Shown here one piece after another: positions 45,301 to 57,137 of a stretch of DNA of 64,000 bases. The notes under the pieces are model-generated. The model was not told the DNA's origin, ran no database searches, and saw only the letters and a program-made list of their open reading frames with translations. Origin of the DNA: Beauveria sp. NWAFU-1 (Eukaryota; Ascomycota; Sordariomycetes; Hypocreales; Cordycipitaceae); assembly GCA_024472245.1 (NCBI GenBank), contig JANBXD010000005.1:3162001-3226000 (forward strand), in the 5' to 3' direction. A program made the translations under genes and the position numbers. Within the stretch, counting starts at the first letter, position 1; each line of letters starts with the position of its first letter.

Positions 45301-45522
45301 TGCCCGACTGAGACGAGGTGTTATTTTGCTGGTAGTCGACTCTGTAACTGACGGTGCCGGCGAAGAATTGTTGCTTGCCAAAAGAGACGATCTAGTAGAT
45401 CGCCTTGTACCATTGCTAGCTGCAACAAAAAAGGATGGTTAATAGAGAATGGCTCAGATGGTTCTCAGTGACATACCAGGCACTGGAGTGGAGGCACCAC
45501 CCGAAGACCGGCCACGACGCAT
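42341..45522 (-). CDS. RAD16: Rad16, SNF2-family ATPase with RING finger
   Basis: Swi2/Snf2 ATPase that with Rad7 recognises lesions in non-transcribed DNA for global-genome nucleotide excision repair; the RING acts in a ubiquitin ligase. Three exons: 45,522-45,477 (46 nt), 45,419-42,650 and 42,569-42,341; introns of 57 and 80 nt with TTAAC and CTAAC branch sites. Product is 1,014 residues. The first 350 or so are low-complexity, acidic and serine-rich. Walker A GDEMGLGKT at about 436-444; DEAH (ILDEAHCIK) at about 553-556; a Cys/His cluster CKQCPC...CKNCGH at about 609-632, inserted in the ATPase as in the Rad16/Rad5 group; RING CCICDEPSEDTVRSRCKHDF onward at about 765-805; C-terminal helicase motifs ending in DRCHRIGQTRP in exon 3. 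Its start lies head-to-head with RAD7. Confidence 0.95.
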
Positions 45523-46279
45523 CCTGCAATGCTACTTCTTCTGATGAAATTGTTGCGAATATGAGTTGAGGTCAGAAGAGAAGAGCGAAGCAACAATGGT
45601 CAGACTGCGCCGAGGTCTGGCTTCTGTCGTGCGGAACTTGGCTCTGGGCTATCAGCCAAGGCAGTGGCGATTCAATATACCAGGTGGCGAATAGTGTCTA
45701 ATTCAGATTTAGTCGCCACTCATCTGGGGTAAGCTGCTCGATATAGGCTCAGCAACACATGACGGGCATTCGAGAATGAAATTGCTGGTTCTCAGGTGCC
45801 TGCGTGCATTGAGCAGGTGTGAAAGTTGGTCTCGTCTCTTTTTGCTGGCACCGTGAATGACTTACTGCCCGGCACAGTGCCAATAATGACGACTTACGTT
45901 ACTGGGCCGCGGAATTTCCTTTCAAGACTCCACGTGCGGGCCCCTGAAAAGTTAAATAGCCAGTGCGTTAGGCACCTCGCACTGTGCCCCATGTGTGAAA
46001 CCCCGCGATGGTCCACGGTCGGGGTGAGCCCTCACAGTGCGAACTATATTGAAAATTGAGTCCGATCACGTGACACCGTGTTAGAAGCGCGAAAATTTAC
46101 CTGACACGCTTCGGCGTTTGCACTGGGCTGTGCCAAATTCACGAACGCCACTGTGCAGCCGGAAGAGGACTTGCAGACGTTTTTCTTTTCTCACTTGTGT
46201 TTGCTTCACTTTTCGTCCGTACGCAAAGACCGAGCTGTCTTTCACTGAGTTGTAGAGGACAATTTTTCAACGTCTCAAG
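45523..46279. promoter_or_regulatory. shared RAD16/RAD7 divergent promoter region
   Basis: 757 bp between the start codons of two genes whose products work as one complex. An 8-base palindrome TCACGTGA (E-box/Cbf1-type core) sits at 46,066-46,073, about 210 bp before the RAD7 start. The words CACAGTGC and GCACTGTG recur around 45,870-46,040. No open frame or damage-response element that I can name. Confidence 0.5.
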
Positions 46280-48273
46280 ATGTTAGTTCACCGTGCTGTG
46301 TATGTCGCCCGAGGTTGTTAACCGTTTGACAGGGTGCGGAGGCGATCGGCTCCCAATGGTGGTGATAACGCCCAAGAACATAACTCTCCTTCCCGACCTT
46401 CCAGAAACATAACCGGCCCGTAAGTCATTTGCTGAAGTCGCCCGCTGTCACGAAGTTCGCTAAAAAAAAAATACCAGTCAATCAGCCTTGACGGACTTCT
46501 TAGCTGTAAGTACACCATGTGAACTGGGCCGGCCTCATCACTAACAGATGCCAGTCACATAATATTTCAGCAAGACAGATACGTGATGATGCCGATTCTC
46601 GTCGACAGGCCGCAGCTAATCAGGCTCGCGCAAACGGCGATTCGTCCGCAGTAGCGGAGTCGAGCACTACCGCGAGCCAACGTGCGCCTGGTGGCGATAA
46701 AAGGACCCGGAAGCAAAAGGAAGAGCAAAAGGCCATTGAAAAGATCAAGTCCAGCAAGGCATTCAAGAAACGCAAGAAGCATGCCGATGATGATGAAGAC
46801 GACGATGACGTTGCGCGAGCCATCTTCGAACAACGCTATGCACCTTTGCCCGGTCAGATGGACAATTGTGAAATCTGCGAAAAGCGGTTCACCGTTACTC
46901 CGTACTCTGTCACAGGACCCAAAGGCGGGCTACTGTGTGCGCCCTGCGGCCGTGAGATAGCTAAAGAGCGAGAGGGTCAAAAACCGCAAAAGAAACCTCG
47001 CAAGCAAACGGGGGGGGTTGGTGCGCGCCGGACCACGCAGAGTCGAATTCTTGACGGTGATGTGGGAGTCAAAAGCCTGGCGACACTTTGCATTCAGACA
47101 CTTGCAAAGAATGTGGATATGGCCGAGAGTTTAGGCGATTTGCCAGAGCACCTCATCGACAAGATTGCGCGCATCTTTTCGAAGCGCAGACTTCTCAAGC
47201 CAGAGACTCTACCGCTTTTTGTTCAACCGAATACCGAGGTGCTGCATGTTTATGATGGCGCCAAGCTCGGAGAAAACGATCTCATCAGCATTTTTCAAGT
47301 GGCAACCAAGTTGCGCCGCTTTAAAGTTCGGTGCGCAATCCAGTTCAAGGACGAGGTCATGGACTACCTGCTGTCACGCGATACATGTTTGGAGACATTT
47401 TATCTGCATGGTGCGAACTTGCTGAGCGAAACGAAATGGCACGAGTTTCTTGCTGCAAAGGGTGGCGAGCTGAGAAGACTCCATGTATACTATACGGACT
47501 TGCACTTCGGAGACGACACGATCGTTGAGCTACGAAAGCACTGCCCAAGGCTACAGCGGCTCAAGATCGAACACAACCAGAAGCTTACAAGCGAAGGTGT
47601 CAAGGCTATCGGCGCGCTGACATCTCTCGAACATATCGGTCTTCAAGTTCACCACACAATTACCTCGGAATCATTGACAGAATGCATCGCTGGTGTGGGA
47701 GCAACACTGCAGACTTTGTCATTGAAGGTGTTTCCCGATGCTGGCGACGAAGTCTTGGAGGCAATTCATAATAACTGCCGACGTCTTACTAAGCTACGAA
47801 TTACAGATAGCGAAGTCATGACTGACGGCGGCTTCGTCAAATTATTTACTGGATGGGAAAATCCCGAGGTGTCGTTCATTGACCTCCAAAAGTGTCGGCA
47901 GGTTGACGCTGCCCATCCACGCGACAATCCCGATAAGCTGGGCCTCTGCAGCGAAGGCTTCAAGGCACTCATGGCACATTCAGGCCCGAAGATCAGACAT
48001 TTAAATGTCCATGCCTGTCGGCACATTTCGCGCGAGGCCTTTGAAGAAGTATTTAACGAGAACACAAAGTATCCGGAGCTGCGCTCGTTGGAAATTAGCT
48101 TCTGCGAAGAAGTGACGGATTTCATTTTGGGTAGCATATTCCGAGCCTGTCCCAAGATCAAGGACGTTAATGTGTTTGGATGCATGAAGGTCAAGAACGT
48201 TTTGGTTCCACGAGGCGTCATCCTAGTCGGTGTGCCTAATGCACAGGGTATGGTAACCGAGGGCATTCATTGA
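46280..48273 (+). CDS. RAD7: Rad7, leucine-rich-repeat DNA repair protein
   Basis: Partner of Rad16 in the yeast NEF4 complex for global-genome nucleotide excision repair; also part of a cullin-type ubiquitin ligase. Proposed exons: 46,280-46,281 (only AT of the start codon), 46,333-46,419, 46,478-46,505 and 46,555-48,273, giving 611 residues (yeast 565). The conserved GPQSALTDFLASHNISA motif is assembled only by splicing exons 2, 3 and 4, which strongly supports those junctions. The first junction is less certain: the donor is GTTAGT and the start codon is split. Then follow a Lys-rich and an acidic stretch, a CEIC...CAPC zinc-binding-like module at about 144-171, and about twelve leucine-rich repeats to the C-terminus (for example LRRLHVYYTDL, LRSLEISFCEEV). 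The zinc module and LRR order match the Rad7 family. Confidence 0.9.
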
Positions 48274-49491
48274 GGAACGTAGTCGCTCCAACAAAGGATG
48301 GCCGTGTATTAGCTATTGTAAAACCATTGGCATCGAAAAGGTGCACGCCTCCTTTGAGGAGAGGTGACAATACGATACGACTATGGCGACAATCGCTGCA
48401 GAGCCACCTTGACAGAGCCAATCTAGTTGCGTATATGCATTTAAGGCGTAGCCAGTATTGAGCACCAGGCCTGTTTGCTGCTACACAAGCCATGTATTAA
48501 ATCATAATCAGACGACTCTCGAAAGCCAAATGATTCCAACAGGACCTATTATAGTCTAAAAACTCCTCGAAGACGCTGATGTACCCTATATTTCTGTCTC
48601 ACGAGTGTCGAACGTTTTGCTCCCATGACAGTAGGGTCTATCACCTTTCTATTAATTGATTTTATTCGCATAATCAAGTAGAAAAGAAACCGACTTACTT
48701 ATCTTTCACTCCCCCTTCCCCCAAACACATGCAAAAATGACTGCGTCCGAGAACAAACATAGAATTGAGGACGTGCTGCAAAGCGCGCGCGACATCCAGA
48801 AAGTTTTTCGCGTCGCGGCTTCACCTAAATAGCACTAGAATATCGTGCCAACATACAAACTCTATTCAAAGAAAGATTCTATCAAGGCTAGAGATTGAAA
48901 TTTTGAGGTCCTCGCTAGAACTTATACATGCAGCTCCACAGACGGGCGGTCATTGGTGGTAGACATCGTCAATCCTTCACTGACCATAGCGCAGGCTGTC
49001 GAAGATGCCTAATCGATCGTCGGCCGACAATTTGATTTAGCTTGTCTTACTCTATGCAGTATACCAGACAGTTCGTTGACGCACTCCTTCCAGTGCAGTA
49101 TGTAGAACGCGACGTAGGTAGACCCATTACTACCTAGCACTACCTAACAGAGCTCTAGGGTTAAAGTTATTGGAGACTTTAAATAATCCAGTGTAAGATT
49201 TCTAAGTAATTTGTGATTTGAAGAAACTCTAAAAAGGAAGAGAAAATATTCCGTATTACGTATACTTTGTTAGTTAAGCGTAAGCCTTTTCTCCGGTATT
49301 CATTGCTGTTGATAGAAATTGAGCCAGCGCATTGAGAATCTAAAACATAAGCTATGTATATATTCAAGTACTTTGACACTACCATTTTAGATCCTTGATA
49401 AGCTCTCATGATTTCTGGATAATTGCTTTAGTGTGTTTCGGTGGTTTTTAGCTGGCGCAGGTGGCCACGAAGAGGTGCCCGACGTTGGGCG
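48274..49491. other. convergent intergenic region with AT-rich patch
   Basis: 1.2 kb between RAD7 and lipase stops. About 49,130-49,440 is AT-rich, with ACTACCTAGCACTACCTAAC-type short repeats near 49,125-49,150. No coding frame; possibly an old mutated repeat. Confidence 0.5.
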
Positions 49492-50566
49492 TTAGACAAC
49501 CTCAACTGTATAACAATAATAACAACTATTGACCAACTCCTGGTCCTGCTTGCTCCACTTGGTGAAGCGCTCCTCAAGCTCCTCGTCCGAGGGCTCGGGG
49601 CCGCGCTTCCACTTGGTGGCGGGGGGCGCGCAGCCGGCGGTTTTGGTGAGGTAATGGAGGTGAGCGGGGAGGTCGAAGCCGACAGTGCCCGCGTTGCAGC
49701 CGACGCTGTCGATGCCCGGGCAGACCTTGACGTCGGTGCCCTGGTAGCTTATCTGCTCGGCCTCGCCGTTGGACAGCCAGTACTCGGTTCCGCCGTGGCG
49801 GTAGCCAAAGATCATGGGCGGCAGGCGCGGCACCGGGTCGTCGACGTGCGTCATGCGGTACAGGCCGCCTCTCTGGCGGCTGGCAAAGTTGGCAAAGACT
49901 TCGTTGCCAATGCGTGGCGCGCCAAACGTGTAGATGGTGGCCTGGTAGCCGGAGCGGCGGAGGTAGGCACCGGCGAGCGTGCCGATTGCGCCGCCGAGGG
50001 AGTGGCCGGTGATGACGACCCTGTAGCCTGGGTTTGCCTGCAGACCGCTCCGGATGGCCGCCGTGGCGGCAACTGAGATCTCGTCCCACGAGGCGGCGAA
50101 GCCGTCGTGTACCTTGCAGCCAGAGGCAAAATCACAATCGCGCTGTGTGAAGAGGAGGTTGGTGATGAAGTTGCGGAGGTTGTTGCTGCCGCGTGCCGCA
50201 AAGACGATTTCCCGGCGGGTCCTGTCGACGGACACGTAACCGGCAATACCGGTGTTGGCACCCTGGAAGGTGTTGATGATGGTAGCACCATTGCGCATCA
50301 CATCGTTACACTCGCCGCCTGCGCAGGAAATGGCATTACCGGGCGAACGACCCTCGGCGTTGCAGTAAGCGGCAGCGGCATGTTGAGCGTAGAATTTGAA
50401 GTTGTTCATAAAGTTGTTGTCAACAGCTAGGACAGGTTAGTACGAGGAGTGTAGTGTGGCTAGGCATCTTTTTGGATAACATACACCTAGATTCGAGTAG
50501 AGTTTGGTTGTTGACTATCGGGCTGGCTGCCGCCGCCGCAACGAGGGAAAAGAGGGCGACGCGCAT
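49492..50566 (-). CDS. secreted class-3 lipase
   Basis: Alpha/beta-hydrolase of lipase class 3 (Rhizomucor lipase and feruloyl esterase type), probably an extracellular lipase or esterase. Exons 50,566-50,485 and 50,426-49,492 flank a 58-nt intron (GTATGT donor, GTACTAACC branch, CCTAG acceptor); 338 residues. Residues 1-15 (MRVALFSLVAAAAAS) are a signal peptide, encoded wholly in exon 1. The nucleophile is Ser170 in GHSLGG; the acid is one of the Asp pair near 223-224 in HVDDPVPRLPP; the histidine lies in AHLHYL near 283-285. Cysteine pairs suit a secreted enzyme. The last 35 or so residues are a charged tail beyond the usual end of the fold. RAD7 converges on it. Substrate preference cannot be read from sequence. 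Confidence 0.9.
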
Positions 50567-53500
50567 GTTGGCGGTTGAACAGCTGTATAAGTAAAGGGAA
50601 GTATGAAGACAGCTGCCTTTAACAATGAGGTGAAGAAGAATTGTGAGCCTGTTGGAAGACTAGTTTCTCTTTTCTGGATTGGCAAGAGTCTTTATATACT
50701 TGTGAGCGCTGCGAATTTCTCTCGCCATGGGCCCGTCAGAGCCTCTTGAGAGCGGCATTGTCCCAGCCCGAAAAAGGTCAGCCCAGGTTTCCAACACACC
50801 GACGCTCATGATCCTGCGCCGGGTCCCCGCAGCATTGCGGAGCTTTGATGGCCAAGTCTGCTCAGAAAAGTGTAAAGAAAGGGCGGTAGAGCCTGGCCGG
50901 TGCGATAACCGCGCGAGATGGGGAAGAGAACAAAAGGTAGCTCCATCTATCGTCGGCCCATGCGCGGAAATCGGTTTTTTGGCGTGGAGCGTTGTTGTGT
51001 GTCAAAAAAACAGACGAAAAATAAAAAAGAGAAAATTAGCCCGTGCCGGCCTACTTTCCAGGACTGGTACAAGTGAGCGTTTCTGCCTGCAAAGTGAATG
51101 CCCAGATCTGGCAACTCGGCGCTTTTCCAGGGTTTGAAAAAGCAATGCAGCTGTAAATAGTGACTGCGACATGGACGGCATATCGTTCAGCCTAGTCTAT
51201 TCCGCAGCTAAGCAGTGGGCGATTCCCGACGCCAATACGAACTGAGCATGCTTCTCAAGTGTCTGATGAGGAATAGGAAAACAAGACCGCCCACAGCTTT
51301 CGACCGCAAATGGAGTATATATGCGGTCTCAATAAGCCAGAAACGTCTGTCAGAGTAGTTTGTCAGGTATAGGCAGCCACAAGAACCCGCCGCGGCTGAC
51401 ATCGTCTCAACTATCTGGCGTCGTCCCATCGCTGGACGGAGTCGGGGACAGTGGCACAGCTTATTACCAGTCTTCCGCGCCTAATGGCGAAGAATAAAAA
51501 GGGTGGGCGAAGCTTCTGGGGTGTTGCATTGCCAAACAGCCAATCTTGCAGAATTGCCTTTAGGAGGAGGGCCAGAATGCTCGGGAGTCGCATCGAAACA
51601 GCGAGCAGACGGTTGACAGAGCCGCGGGTGATCCCGAGCAATGCACAGAGATCAGCGCATAAGCTCTCAGAGTGAAGCGACAATGCGGGGCATGTTCAGC
51701 TTCATACCCGGTGAATATCACCATCAATATGACTCTTGCGAGCGCGAACCTGTCGGTCGGTGTCCGGCCCTCGGTGCAGCAATAGCGCCGGAGTAACTCC
51801 CTTGACACATATCCATAGTGTCAAGTGTATAGCAGAGCTGTCACATAAGTGACAGGAAAACGATGACAAGATGGCAATTTAGCCCCCATCATACCGCCAC
51901 GAATTGGTGTTCCTTGACTGACTGCAGCGCGGAATGGGTGGGTTTGTTCGACCCCAGCCTTTGCGGGGTGGGTTGGGTGATGGCGTTGCCCTCTGCCGAA
52001 AGCCTAACTTTATTGGTTGATAGTGTACAAAATATGACAATTGGTCAAGATACATTTACATGAATTCAGTTCATAGGCCGAGGACCTGGTGGCGAAGTGG
52101 TTAACCGTCGCAGCTAGCCTTGGTGGATGGACGACAAGCCATGTCTGTACGATATAGGTGGCTGGTCTGATAAGACTTGTATAGCTATCCCGGCAAGCTC
52201 AGGCTCAAGCTAGACTCTGGCTTCTCGTAAGTTTCCAACTGGGCCTGGCTTCACCCCACGCGACCGCGGTTGTTGGCAACCTGGGGTATATAATAAGCGT
52301 CGGCCGGCAATGGGTGGCTCAATCGAACGTTTTCAAGAGGGGCAAATCGTCGCGACGCGACATAATAGCGTCGATGATCCGGCGAAGCTCGCGTATTACA
52401 GCAGATGCCGATGCACGATATTTGTTGCAGCATATGGGAGGAAGAATTGACAATGTCGATGCTTGCCTTTGCAAGCGTGGCACCAGATCGACACCAGTTG
52501 AAAGCTTGTGTGGCTGCATGCATGCATGCAAGGGGGCCGAGGAATTGAATCCCGCCTAGGAAATGCATTTATTGCAATGATTCTTGCAATGATTATTGCA
52601 ATCGCTTTGATGCTTGAACTGGGTAACTTTGATATGTAATTAACTAGGTTTCGGGTACTCGGGGAACTTTGGCCACTAAAGCGGGTGGCTTCCTAGTGCC
52701 GGTGTAACGGAGATGTGATGGATGATGATGTATTGTGGAAGAGTGGGTGCCCTAAGGGGTGCCTATGTGTGTCCTGTGTGGTGCCTGCCTGACAGCCGGG
52801 CGCCACCTGCACCGTAAAATAGAACTGCAAAAAGGTTATGTGATACCACAATCAGTTTTCCATGCAATGAAAAGGAATCTTCTCTTGCGATGCAATAATA
52901 CGGAGACTATATCCCACACCAGGCTACTGGCAGCGGGATGTTCCTACATTGCTTGACGGCGCGTTCATGGTGCATTTTGAACTCTGTTTGATTTCGTATG
53001 GTGCTATCAGGCGATCTCATTCAGTGCGGAGCCAAGTAATAATTACGGCTAGCTTTGGGGTCGGTCTATTAGTAGCGCCCCTATGCTATCTCATAAGCCA
53101 TTGGCCCCCATATCGTACTTAATGCAACAACGCAAGTCCAAACTAAGTAATCTGGACTCCGCAACGAATGACCAGAATATGCTGTGTCTTGCTAGGCTTG
53201 GATGGCACACGATGTGGCCCTTGCGTCTAGTCAAATCGTCAGGGCTGCACTTGGTGTTGCGGCTAATTGTCACGCGAAGTCATCATCCCCCACACACAAG
53301 AGTAATCAGTTGATGAAGAAGCAGCAATCTGATCCAATGCTCAACTGTCGGGAATAAGAAACATGGGATAGCCCGTCGTGCCATGTGAGTCAAAGCCCCG
53401 AGCCCTGTCTCGCACGGTCACCCACAGATGTGTCAGGGGGCCTGCGATTGCTGAGCAAGTGGCGCAGCTTGCTAGTTTCTGTCCAACCCAGCCGTGCGAG

Positions 53501-53812
53501 CGCTGTCATGTTGCCTTTTGGTGCGCTAACATTGGCGTCACGACGGTTAGTTTAGCGTGTCATTCTTCGCGTCGAGTGCTGTGCATGAGCTAGATTTGGG
53601 TAGGCATGTGGCCGGGTCTGGCCCGTCATCAGATGCAAGCCTCGATGCTACGGCAACCCGCCGTTGTTTTCCTGGTCTCGCGACAGGACATTATGTGTAC
53701 TAGAGACACGTCTTCTTCTTCTCTCCTTTCGTTCTTTTCAAATTTCATTGTCAGGCGTCTTCTCTTGGTTCAGCGCTTCTAAAGCATCTTGTGATTGCCG
53801 CAAAGGAAAACA
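50567..53812. other. gene-free stretch between lipase and beta-glucosidase
   Basis: About 3.2 kb. It holds both promoters of divergent secreted-enzyme genes. Minus-strand frames at about 51,200-51,800 are open for up to 90 codons and could be a decayed gene, but stops and frame changes are frequent and I recognise no family. A (TGCA)n run is at about 52,517-52,531, a 12-bp repeat TTGCAATGATT(C/A) at 52,572-52,607, and an isolated tRNA A-box-like word at about 52,089. Nothing else supported. Confidence 0.5.
52572..52607. repeat. 12-bp tandem repeat
   Basis: TTGCAATGATTC, TTGCAATGATTA and TTGCAATCGCTT follow each other directly; two units nearly identical and a diverged third. Non-coding context. 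Confidence 0.6.
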
Positions 53813-56794
53813 ATGCTGCCAAAGACAAGCATCGCAGGCGCCCTGGCCGTCTTCTCCGCACACGGGCAGGCCGCGGCCACCACGATATCTGGCTATGATG
53901 CGACCGCTTCCGCACATGAGCACCCGGCCGCCGCTGCCACGGCCTCTGGCTTTGATTCGCCCGCTTACTATCCGGCACCGTACGGTGGCTGGGTGGACGA
54001 GTGGAGGAACAGTTACAGCAAGGCCAAAACGCTAGTCGATTCCATGACATTGGCTGAAAAGACCAATATTACAGCCGGGACCGGTGTCTTTATGGGTAAG
54101 TCTCCATCTCTCAGATCGGGCTCAGAGGAGGCGATGCAGCCATCCTGTAACAACCTGCCCCAGTTTAGTACAGACGGAGATGAACAAGGCTGACTGGTAA
54201 TAGGGTATGTATCCAGGCTCAATTTGCACGACTGCTACGCGTAGGATTTGTAACATCACAAACATGACTGACCCGTTGTTCTAGACGTTGTAATGGAAAC
54301 GCCGGCTCGGCTCTGCGCGTCGGCTACCCCATGCTGTGCTTCGAGGATGGAGCCAGTGGCATTCGACAGGCAGACCACGTCACCGCATTCCCGGACGGCA
54401 TTACCGTCGGGGCTACCTTTGACAAGGAGCTCATGTACCAGCGCGGGGTCGCTATGGGCAAGGAGGCTCGTGGCAAGGGCGTCAACGTCCTGCTCGGTCC
54501 TACGGTTGGCCCGATAGGACGAAAGCCCAAGGGCGGCCGCAACTGGGAAGGATTCGGCGCCGACCCCGCGCTGCAGGCGAATGGGGCCCGTCAGACCATC
54601 AAGGGCATCCAGGAACAGGGTGTCATTGCGACCATCAAGCACTTGGTGGGTAACGAGCAGGAGATGTACCGCATGTACAACCCTTTCCAGCAAGCCTACA
54701 GCTCTAACATTGGTATGCCACCTCTTTCTTACGAATTAGTCAGTTTATCAAAGCTGACGATTACCTTGCAGATGATCGCACATTGCACGAAGTCTATTTG
54801 TGGCCGTTTGCTGAAGGAGTTCATGCCGGCGTGGGTGCCGCCATGACTGCGTACAACGCTGTAAGTCGCCTCATGGCGCATATTTACTAGACTGTTTGTT
54901 GATCGATTGCTTGCAGGTCAATGGCTCCGCATGTAGCCAGAACCCCAACCTCATCAATGGCATTCTCAAGGATGAGCTTGGCTTCCAGGGGTTTGTGATG
55001 AGCGACTGGCTCGGTCACATGTCTGGCGTAGGGTCTGCCTTGGCCGGCTTGGATATGGACATGCCCGGCGATACGCAGGTTCCGCTCTTTGGCTTCAGTT
55101 ATTGGATGTATGAGCTGACAAGATCGGCTCTGAATGGCTCGGTGCCAATGACCCGTCTCAATGACATGGCAACTCGCATTACCGCAGCCTGGTATCAGAT
55201 GGGCCAAGACAAGGGCTTCCCGGCCACCAATTTTCACTACAACACTAGAAAAAAGGAGGGTCTGCTCTACCCCGCCGCTTGGCCAGAGTCTCCGTCCGGT
55301 GTTGTCAATCAAGACATTGACGTGCGGGCCGATCACGATGTTGTGGCTCGACAGATTGCCCAGGATGCCATTACCTTGCTCAAGAATGAAGATGGTCTCC
55401 TCCCGCTCTCAGAGGGGCGATCGATCAAGGTGTTTGGCACGGATGCCGCTGTGAACCCCGATGGACCCAACGCATGCGCGGATCGAAAATGCAACAAGGG
55501 CACACTCGGCCAGGGCTGGGGCAGCGGCACTGTTGACTACACCTATCTAGATGACCCCATTGGAGCCCTGAAGGCTCGAGTGAAGGACGTCACGCTGTAC
55601 AAGACAGACTCGATTCCTCTTGTACTACCCAAAGCGACTGATAATGACGTTGCTATTGTCTTTATCAGCTCAGACTCGGGCGAAAACACTTACACCGTCG
55701 AGGGCAATCACGGTGACCGCGATGCTTCCAAGCTCTATGTGTGGCACAATGGCGACAAGCTTGTGCAGGACGTTGCCGCCAAGTACAAGAATGTAGTTGT
55801 CGTCGCACACTCAGTCGGGCCTCTGGTCCTGGAGAGGTGGATCGAGCTGCCGAGCGTAAAGTCGGTGCTGATTGCCCATCTGCCAGGCCAGGAAGCTGGT
55901 CGCTCTCTGGTCGAGGTCCTTTATGGAGACGTGTCGCCAAGCGGACACTTGCCCTATAGCATCACGCATGCCGAAGAGGACATGCCCAAGAGCGTCACAG
56001 ATCTAATCAATTTCGAGCTCGGCTTCCAAGCCAATGACGACTACACCGAGGGCCTCTACATTGACTACAGATGGCTGAACAAGGAAAAGATTAAGCCGCG
56101 CTATGCCTTTGGCCATGGCCTCGGCTACACAACGTTTGACTTGAGCGACGCATCCATCAGCCAGGTCACGCCGCTTACCCGCACACCTCCAGCGCGGCCT
56201 GCCAAGAGCGGCATCCTCGGATACTCGCAAGAGATTCCCGACAAGAGCGAGGCCGTCGCGCCCAAGGGCTTCCACAAAATCGCGCGCTACATTTACTCGT
56301 GGCTAAAGGAAGAGGAAGCCGACGCCGCCGAGTTGGACTCGGCCACCAAGACATACCCATACCCGGTCGGCTACACGGACGAGCAGCGGCCCGGCCCCCG
56401 TGCTGGCGGCGGACAGGGCGGCAACCCTGCGCTCTGGGACACGGCCTACACCATCTCGGTCAAGGTCGCCAACATCGGCGCCAAGTACAGCGGCAAGGCG
56501 TCTGTGCAGGTATACCTGCAGTTCCCAGACGACAATGGTGGCTACGACACGCCCGTCATCCAGCTGCGCGACTTTGAAAAGACGGAGACGCTGGCGCCGA
56601 ATGCGACGGCGACGGTCGAGCTGCAGCTCACGCGCAAGGACCTCAGCGTCTGGGACACGGACATGCAGGACTGGGTTGTGCCCAAGGTTGACGGAGCCTA
56701 CAAGGTGTGGATTGGTGATGCCAGTGATAACTTGGGTACCGTCTGCTACACTGACTCGCTAACGTGCGAGACGGACCTCGAGGGGCCCGTCTGA
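53813..56794 (+). CDS. GH3 beta-glucosidase, secreted
   Basis: Glycoside hydrolase family 3, most likely an extracellular beta-glucosidase cleaving cello-oligosaccharides. Exons: 53,813-54,095, a single base at 54,204, 54,285-54,712, 54,772-54,860 and 54,917-56,794; 892 residues. Signal peptide at about 1-20. The N-terminal GH3 barrel includes GRCNGNAGSALRVG, KGVNVLLGP and KHLVGNEQE. The nucleophile is Asp297 in GFVMSDW. The second domain and a fibronectin-III-like C-terminal domain (about 770-880) follow, with a Pro/Gly-rich insertion before the latter. Introns 3 and 4 (59 and 56 nt) are conventional. The frame between exon 1 and 54,285 needs one extra base, supplied if 54,204 is a one-nucleotide exon between introns of 108 and 80 nt; see findings. 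Otherwise the gene has a frameshift. Confidence 0.85.
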
Positions 56795-57137
56795 TTATGT
56801 ATTGAAGCGGGCTTACATAGATGTGAGAATTATGTCATGAGTTATAGACGAGAGTGTGTAGGCCAGATTTTGAAAAATATGCATTTGAATTCGCCGGTAG
56901 TATGTAATGTACAATAATGTCTATGATCTGGCGAGGCCCGCTTCGAGCAGGGTCCAAGTCCAGAGTCTGCCTTGCACCACCTGCAACAAGCAAATGCTAC
57001 ACGTCCCCCGTCTCGCGAAGCCGGAGCAACTAATCCAGGGGCCCGATGTCTTTCTTTGATAAGACCATGCCATCGTTGCTTCTTCGCCTCCTCATGTTTC
57101 ACAAGGCACGCGTCGCCCGATTCCCTCCCCGTCCCGC
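56795..57137. other. convergent 3' intergenic region
   Basis: 343 bp between the beta-glucosidase and bL34m stops, holding two 3' UTRs. No gene or repeat seen. Confidence 0.5.

Noticed and set aside
49574..50291. Long frames in other phases over the lipase gene
   Set aside because: Shadows of a GC-rich coding region; the lipase frame has the catalytic motifs and a spliced signal peptide.
52080..52160. tRNA gene suggested by TGGCGAAGTGGTTAAC at about 52,089
   Set aside because: Good A-box-like word but no B box at tRNA spacing and no acceptor stem.
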